Positions 14,645 through 18,554 of a DNA stretch of 18,554 nucleotides are shown here, piece after piece (the first letter of the stretch is position 1; each line of letters starts with the position of its first letter). The translations under genes and the position numbers were made by a program. The notes below the pieces were generated by a model. That model did no database searches. It worked only from the letters and a program-made list of their open reading frames with translations, and had not been told where the DNA came from. The stretch is from Rhizobiaceae bacterium. Lineage in GTDB: Bacteria > Pseudomonadota > Alphaproteobacteria > Rhizobiales > Rhizobiaceae. The stretch covers positions 1 through 18,554 of the forward strand of contig JAJFMR010000014.1 of the NCBI GenBank assembly GCA_020696915.1, written 5' to 3'.

Positions 14645-14725
14645 CACTGATGACGGGTTCCCCCCCACCCCCCAAATGCCCGTCATCTCTTACTCCGAAG
14701 CCGGCCGCAAGGCCGGCTTTCTTTT
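14645..14725 (+). ncRNA. Candidate stress-induced small RNA with C-rich loop (GsrN-like)
   Basis: A transcript of about 80 nucleotides is predicted from an EcfG-type promoter to a strong terminator. Its 5' hairpin has a perfect 9-bp stem GATGACGGG (14649-14657) with CCCGTCATC (14679-14687). The 21-base loop contains seven Cs, an A and six Cs (14660-14673). A short single-stranded TCTTACTCCG joins it to the terminator. No plausible reading frame with a ribosome binding site is present. A C-rich exposed loop under general-stress sigma control is the architecture of Caulobacter GsrN, which pairs with G-rich mRNA leaders. Homology to GsrN is a hypothesis; the target genes are unknown. The exact ends are estimates. 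Confidence 0.65.
14698..14725 (+). terminator. Rho-independent terminator of the small RNA
   Basis: AAGCCGGCC (14698-14706) and GGCCGGCTT (14711-14719) form a perfect 9-bp stem closed by a GCAA tetraloop, followed by TCTTTT. It lies 135 bases beyond the tusA stop, so it may also end readthrough from that operon. Confidence 0.9.
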
Positions 14726-14894
14726 GCTGTAAGCGGCCGATCCGCGCCTCGTGTGCGAGCACCATGACGGACCACCTCGCCCGTCCCGTCATTGTCGCAA
14801 GCGGCGTCCGAACACGGCTTGCACACTTTGTGATTTTCCCCGGAATCTGACTGCGGGCGACGCAAGAACGTCGGGGGCATCCGGTCAGCCAGGG
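14726..14894. other. Intergenic remainder without a recognised gene
   Basis: Between the sRNA terminator and the cobW stop there is no supported gene. A 7-bp inverted repeat ATGACGG (14764-14770) and CCGTCAT (14786-14792) echoes the sRNA stem sequence, and GCAAGC (14797-14802) pairs with GCTTGC (14817-14822). No clear terminator for the minus-strand cobW gene was found. Confidence 0.5.
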
Positions 14895-15998
14895 TCAGCG
14901 CAGGCCGGCGATGGACAGCGGATTGTCGAATATTGCGGCGCGGTCCGGCTCGTCGACAGCGGGCCGGCCGGTGATTGCGTCGAACATCCGCCTGACGTGA
15001 TGCTCATCGATGTCGAGAGCGATCAGCACCAGCCGGGTGCCCCGCACGCCGTCGGGCCACCCAGGCAGGAAGGCGGGCGGATGCAGGATGTTCTGGACGC
15101 CGTGGACGACGAGCGGGCGGTCCGGATCTTCGATGAGCTCGATGACGCCCTTCATGCGCAGCAGCTTCTCGCCGTGGCTCGAGCGCAGCAGGTCGATGAA
15201 AGTCTCGATCGCCGAGAATGCCAGCGGGCCGTCATGCACGAGCGACAGCGAACTGATCCGGGAATCGTGCCGGTGCCCGTCATGGAGATGGTCGTGCGCG
15301 GGGTCGCCGCGTGCGTGATGATGGTGACCGGTCGCATCCTCCCCGAGCCAGCGACGGACGTCGGCGCTCTTTTTCGAGGGATCGTAGAGACCGGCGTCGA
15401 AAAGGTCCGCCGGGCCGGCCTGCGCAGAGCGCAAGAGCACAGCCGTGGGGTTGAGCCGTTTGAGACGGGTTTCCAGCGTGTCGACGACGCCCTCGGCTGC
15501 AAGTTCGGCCTTGGCGATCACCAGTCGGTCGGCAACTGCTGCCTGCTTCACCGCCTCGACATGGGAGTCGAGCGTCGACCCGCCGTTCACCGCATCCACC
15601 AGCGTGATCACGCCGTCGAGCCGGTACGCCTGGACGAGCACGGGGTGCGCCATGATCGCCTGCAGCACCGGCAGGGGGTCTGCCAGCCCCGTCGTTTCGA
15701 TGACGACCCGCTTCAGCGCCGCGATGCGGCCGGTCTGCAGCCGGTCGACGAGATCGGCGAGCGTATCGACCAGATCACCGCGCACCGAGCAGCAGAGACA
15801 GCCGTCGGAAAGCTGGATGACGCCGTCCGAGGCCTGCTCGACCAGCAGATGGTCGATGGCGACGTCGCCGAACTCGTTGATGATGACAGCCGTGTCGGCG
15901 AGCGAAGGCGACTTGAGCAGCCGATTGAGGAGCGTCGTCTTGCCGGCGCCGAGAAAGCCCGTCAGCACCGAGACGGGGACGGGAAATTTCGGCATCAT
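14895..15998 (-). CDS. CobW/P47K-family (COG0523) GTPase metallochaperone
   Basis: 367 residues. Walker A GFLGAGKTT is at 14-22, the metal-binding CLCC motif at 65-68 (SDGCLCCSVRGD), and a switch segment VIETTGLADPLPV follows. A histidine-rich stretch (HHHHARGDPAHDHLHDGHRH) lies at about 245-265, then the C-terminal CobW domain. Such proteins deliver or allocate metals, often zinc, using GTP. The expected guanine-specificity motif [N/S/T]KxD reads AKAE at 162-165, which is unusual. The start at 15998 overlaps the stop of the carboxypeptidase gene (ATGA); a second ATG follows immediately at 15995. The metal cannot be named from sequence, and there is no reason to tie this copy to cobalamin synthesis despite the family name. 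Confidence 0.92.
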   Translation of the reverse strand: MMPKFPVPVSVLTGFLGAGKTTLLNRLLKSPSLADTAVIINEFGDVAIDHLLVEQASDGVIQLSDGCLCCSVRGDLVDTLADLVDRLQTGRIAALKRVVIETTGLADPLPVLQAIMAHPVLVQAYRLDGVITLVDAVNGGSTLDSHVEAVKQAAVADRLVIAKAELAAEGVVDTLETRLKRLNPTAVLLRSAQAGPADLFDAGLYDPSKKSADVRRWLGEDATGHHHHARGDPAHDHLHDGHRHDSRISSLSLVHDGPLAFSAIETFIDLLRSSHGEKLLRMKGVIELIEDPDRPLVVHGVQNILHPPAFLPGWPDGVRGTRLVLIALDIDEHHVRRMFDAITGRPAVDEPDRAAIFDNPLSIAGLR

Positions 15999-17218
15999 CC
16001 GCCGACGATGGAATCGCCCCGCATGGCTATCGGCTCCGCGCCGGCGGGCGGCGGCTGGTCGGGGCGCCATGTGGGCAGTGGAATGCCCAGGCTTTCCTCG
16101 TTGGCAATGGCCAGCGCCAGTCCCTTAGGCACCGGGCCGGTTGCGCCGCCGAGTTCGACCGCGACGAGCTTCCGGGGCCGATCGAATTCCGTGAGGTAAG
16201 CGGACTTTTCGACCGCCTCCTCATCCTCGTCCCCCTTCGCTTCCAGCGTCGTGTCTGCGGCCTCCTGCTTTGCCTTTGCTGCTTCCTGCTTCGCCTTTGC
16301 CGCCTCCTGCTCCGCCTTGCGCCTGGCCTCGCGTCCTTCCTTGGAACAGAGCTCGTCGCGCATGTTGGTGGCTTTCTCGATGCCGGTCCCGACGGGCTTC
16401 AGTGTGTCGAGAGCGGGCAGCCCTTCCACCTTCTGCGAGAAGCCGCGGGACAGCATCGCCGCCGCTTCCTCGGCGCGCGAGGCGACCGAGGTGGCGCCGA
16501 CCACCACTGCCATCAAGGTGCGGCCGTTGCGGGTCGCCGAAGCCACGAGGTTGAATCCGGACGGGCAGGTGTAGCCCGTCTTCATCCCGTCGGCACCTTC
16601 GAAGCGGCCGATGAGGGTGTTGTGGCTGGCTATGGCCTTTTTGCCGACCGACAGGCCTTCGATGGAGAAATAGCCGGCATGTTGCGGGAACTCCCGGCGC
16701 AGCGCGGCCGACAGGATCGCCAGGTCGCGCGGCGTCGTATACTGGCTGTCGTCATGCAGCCCGTGCGCATTGACGAAATGGGAGCCCGTCATCCCGAGGC
16801 GCCGGGCTTCCTCGTTCATGCGAAGGGCAAAGCCGGCCTCCGACCCGGCGAGGCTTTCGCCGACAGCCGTGGCGACGTCGTTCGCCGACTTCACCATCAG
16901 GATCTTCAGCGCATTGTCGAGGGTCAGGACCGAGCCGGGCTTGTAGCCCATCTTGCTTGGCGGCTCCTTGGCGGAATTCTTCGAGATGCGCACGGGCGAG
17001 GCCAGCGTGACCTCTCCCGACTGCACCATCCGGAAGGCCACATAGGTGGTCATCAGCTTGGTTAGCGACGCCGGATACCAGCGGGCGAAGGGATTGTCGC
17101 TCTCGATGACGTGTCCGGTGGCCGGATCGAAGAGGATCGACGGCCCGGCGATGGCCGAGCCCGCCGCTCCTGCCGACAGGCCGGCGACAAACGCGCCAAT
17201 TGAAAGAATACGCCGCAT
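15995..17218 (-). CDS. D-alanyl-D-alanine carboxypeptidase (PBP5/6-like, S11 family)
   Basis: 407 residues with a signal peptide (MRRILSIGAFVAGLSAGAAG, probable cleavage after SAIA). The three active-site motifs are complete: SLTK with S51 and K54, SAN at 111-113, and KTG at 213-215. The enzyme removes the terminal D-Ala of peptidoglycan stem peptides in the periplasm. The ATG at 17218 was chosen over the longer frame to 17278 because it starts the signal peptide. After the catalytic domain there is a Lys/Glu/Ala-rich segment with an AKAKQEA repeat, then a region of unknown fold ending in a proline-rich stretch and DSIVGG. No classic C-terminal amphipathic PBP5 anchor was recognised. It overlaps the CobW-family gene. 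Confidence 0.94.
   Translation of the reverse strand: MRRILSIGAFVAGLSAGAAGSAIAGPSILFDPATGHVIESDNPFARWYPASLTKLMTTYVAFRMVQSGEVTLASPVRISKNSAKEPPSKMGYKPGSVLTLDNALKILMVKSANDVATAVGESLAGSEAGFALRMNEEARRLGMTGSHFVNAHGLHDDSQYTTPRDLAILSAALRREFPQHAGYFSIEGLSVGKKAIASHNTLIGRFEGADGMKTGYTCPSGFNLVASATRNGRTLMAVVVGATSVASRAEEAAAMLSRGFSQKVEGLPALDTLKPVGTGIEKATNMRDELCSKEGREARRKAEQEAAKAKQEAAKAKQEAADTTLEAKGDEDEEAVEKSAYLTEFDRPRKLVAVELGGATGPVPKGLALAIANEESLGIPLPTWRPDQPPPAGAEPIAMRGDSIVGG
16260..16322 (-). repeat. Three 21-bp tandem units inside the carboxypeptidase gene
   Basis: Units at 16260-16280, 16281-16301 and 16302-16322 (the last diverged) each encode the seven-residue pattern AKAKQEA or a variant. The phase is exact, so unit number could change without a frameshift. 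It forms the charged linker after the catalytic domain. Confidence 0.8.
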
Positions 17219-17272
17219 GATTAATCCCGAATTCACCTCTTGCCGCCGCCGCCCTGCCCTCCGTAAGGTCGG

Positions 17273-17286
17273 AGACACAAGTGTCT
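17273..17286. promoter_or_regulatory. Inverted repeat AGACAC-AA-GTGTCT, possible operator
   Basis: A perfect 6+2+6 palindrome lies 55 bases upstream of the carboxypeptidase start and 4 bases before the -35 of the EcfG-type promoter on the other strand. Size and symmetry suit a dimeric repressor site. The regulator is unknown. Confidence 0.3.
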
Positions 17287-17289
17287 GCG

Positions 17290-17315
17290 GGAACGCATGA
17301 AGCCGGGCCTTCGTT
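17290..17315 (+). promoter_or_regulatory. EcfG (RpoE2)-type promoter upstream of the M20 amidohydrolase
   Basis: GGAAC at 17290-17294 and CGTT at 17312-17315 are 17 bases apart, an exact match to the alphaproteobacterial general stress consensus. The CGTT falls in the loop of a 7-bp hairpin (17302-17308 with 17316-17322). Transcription would start near 17322, about 90 bases before the gene. A chance match in a window this size is not negligible. Confidence 0.5.
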
Positions 17316-17412
17316 GCCCGGCCCGCATCGCGCCCGTGCTATTTAGCCTATGTGACGCGAAAATGGCAGAGGCGGCAGTGCCGCCGCCTTCCATGATGAG
17401 AAGCGAGGCAGC

Positions 17413-18554
17413 ATGCCGATACTCAACCGGGCCGCCGAGATGCAGGATGAAATCGCCGCCTGGCGGCGCGACATCCATCAGATGCCGGAACTCGGCTTCG
17501 ACGTCCACCGGACCGCGGACCGCGTGGCGGCCAGCCTGCGTGAGTTCGGCGTCGACGAAGTCGTCACCGGGCTGGGCCGGACTGGCGTGGTCGGCATCAT
17601 TCGCGGCCGGCTCGGCGCCGGTTCGACCGTCGGGCTACGCGCCGACATGGATGCGCTGCCGATCAGCGAGGCGACCGGCAAGGCCTATGCGTCCAGGATT
17701 CCGGGCAGGATGCACGCCTGCGGCCATGACGGCCACACCGCCATGCTGCTCGGAGCAGCGAAATATCTGGCCGAGACGAGGAACTTCGCCGGCTCGGTAG
17801 CCGTCATCTTCCAGCCGGCCGAGGAGGGCGGCGGCGGCGGCAAGGAGATGGTCGATGCCGGAATGATGGACCGCTTCGGCATCGGCAAGGTGTTCGGAAT
17901 GCACAACATGCCGGGGCTGCCGGTCGGCGAGTTCGCCATCAGGCCGGGCCCGATCATGGCGGCGACGGCCGAGTTCAGGATCAGCATCACGGGCCGCGGC
18001 GGCCACGCGGCGATGCCGCACCGGGCGATCGACCCGATCGTCGCGGCAAGCCATTTGGTGATTGCCCTGCAGACAATAGCGGCGCGCACCGTGGACCCTA
18101 TCGAATCGGTGGTCGTCTCGGTGACCAAGTTCCACGCCGGCGATGCCTACAATGTCATCCCGGAAAACGTGGAACTTGCCGGAACCGTGCGCTCGCTCAA
18201 GCCCGAAGTCGCAGCCATGGCGCATGAGCGCCTGGTCGCGCTCAGCGAAGGCATCTCGGCCGCGCATGGGGCGCGTGCAGCGGTCGAATACAGGCCGAAT
18301 TACCCGGTCACCTTCAACCATGCCGGGGAAACGACCTTCGCCGGCGACGTGGCCACCGCCGTGGCCGGCGAAAGCCGGGTTCACCGGGCGATGCAGCCGG
18401 TGATGGGCGGCGAGGATTTTTCCTACATGCTCGAGGCGCGGCCGGGCGCCTTCATCTTCATCGGCAATGGCGACACGGCAAACCTCCACCACCCTGCCTA
18501 CGACTTCAACGACGAGGCGATCCCGCACGGCGTCAGCTATTGGGTCAGGCTGGC
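17413..18554 (+). CDS. M20 family amidohydrolase (hippurate hydrolase-like), 3' end cut off
   Basis: The frame from ATG 17413 stays open to the window edge, about 380 residues; the family is usually near 390, so only the last few are missing. GAGG lies four bases upstream of the start. Signatures of the M20D group are present: RRDIHQMPELGFD (18-30), RADMDALPI (76-84), the metal ligands C103 and H105 in MHACGHDGHTAMLLG, E137-E138 in FQPAEEGGGG, a dimerisation domain with GRGGHAAMPHRAIDP, then VMGGEDFSYML and HHPAYDFND. These cytoplasmic enzymes hydrolyse N-acyl amino acids such as hippurate or indole-acetyl amino acids. The true substrate cannot be decided. It is divergent from the carboxypeptidase gene and may be stress-regulated through the EcfG-type promoter. 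Confidence 0.93.
   Translation, partial: MPILNRAAEMQDEIAAWRRDIHQMPELGFDVHRTADRVAASLREFGVDEVVTGLGRTGVVGIIRGRLGAGSTVGLRADMDALPISEATGKAYASRIPGRMHACGHDGHTAMLLGAAKYLAETRNFAGSVAVIFQPAEEGGGGGKEMVDAGMMDRFGIGKVFGMHNMPGLPVGEFAIRPGPIMAATAEFRISITGRGGHAAMPHRAIDPIVAASHLVIALQTIAARTVDPIESVVVSVTKFHAGDAYNVIPENVELAGTVRSLKPEVAAMAHERLVALSEGISAAHGARAAVEYRPNYPVTFNHAGETTFAGDVATAVAGESRVHRAMQPVMGGEDFSYMLEARPGAFIFIGNGDTANLHHPAYDFNDEAIPHGVSYWVRL

Noticed and set aside
14658..14678. Poly-C run as a sequencing artefact or phase-variable tract
   Set aside because: The run sits symmetrically in the loop of a perfect stem between a promoter and a terminator and is interrupted by an A, so a functional loop is the better reading; length errors of a base or two remain possible.
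14650..14850. 66-residue frame beginning inside the sRNA stem
   Set aside because: It starts within the 9-bp stem, has no ribosome binding site, runs through a terminator and encodes a proline-rich low-complexity start.
14751..16199. 482-residue plus-strand frame
   Set aside because: Antisense to the CobW-family gene and the end of the carboxypeptidase gene, with no family motifs.
17302..17322. 7-bp hairpin GCCGGGC/GCCCGGC as a terminator
   Set aside because: No U-tract on either strand, and it lies between divergent genes where no transcript is expected to end.
1..18554. Mobile elements, CRISPR arrays, tRNA or rRNA genes, prophage or defence systems
   Set aside because: No transposase, regularly spaced repeats, tRNA-like fold or defence-family motif was seen; XerD is the housekeeping recombinase, not an integrase next to an attachment site.

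Overview
The window reads as an ordinary chromosomal segment of an alphaproteobacterium of the order Hyphomicrobiales (Rhizobiales), most like the Mesorhizobium/Phyllobacteriaceae group. The reasons are the high GC content, tightly packed genes with ATGA or GTGA overlaps, the aerobic cobaltochelatase pair cobS-cobT beside a J-domain gene, the aroK-aroB-CNNM/HlyC block divergent from xerD and accA, and promoter motifs matching the alphaproteobacterial stress sigma factor EcfG (RpoE2). I see no phage, transposon, integron, CRISPR array, tRNA or rRNA. The group assignment is an inference from gene content and order, not from a search.

Layout. Positions 1-1036 (minus): a DUF3108 exported protein followed by a truncated DMT/EamA transporter. 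Positions 1201-2371 (plus): a sigma70-like promoter, rpmB (L28), then a compact preQ1-I riboswitch fused to the start of the queuosine-precursor transporter gene yhhQ. Positions 2491-7143 (minus): J-domain protein, cobS, cobT and a secreted phytase-like protein, the last overlapping cobT. Positions 7282-7584 (plus): a BolA-family gene. Positions 7610-10589 (minus): aroK, aroB and a CNNM/CBS/CorC membrane protein, each overlapping the next by four bases. Positions 10738-12849 (plus): a 50-residue membrane protein overlapping xerD, then accA with a strong terminator. Positions 13042-14563 (plus): an L,D-transpeptidase lipoprotein and a TusA-family protein. Positions 14564-14894: an intergenic stretch holding what looks like a stress-induced small RNA. 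Positions 14895-17218 (minus): a D-alanyl-D-alanine carboxypeptidase overlapping a CobW-family GTPase. Positions 17413-18554 (plus): an M20 amidohydrolase cut by the window end.

Most protein genes are housekeeping: cobalamin, shikimate, fatty acid, cell wall, ribosome and chromosome-dimer resolution. The most interesting content is in the RNA and control elements. (1) At about 14645-14725 a transcript is predicted from an EcfG-type promoter. It has a 9-bp stem presenting a loop with C7-A-C6, followed by a textbook terminator. This architecture recalls the Caulobacter general-stress sRNA GsrN. (2) At 1668-1696 a preQ1-I riboswitch appears to use the yhhQ AUG itself as one strand of its pseudoknot, so ligand binding would hide the start codon. 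(3) A second EcfG-type promoter lies upstream of the M20 amidohydrolase, so two units of the right-hand end may belong to the general stress response. All functional calls are from reading the sequence; none was checked against a database.
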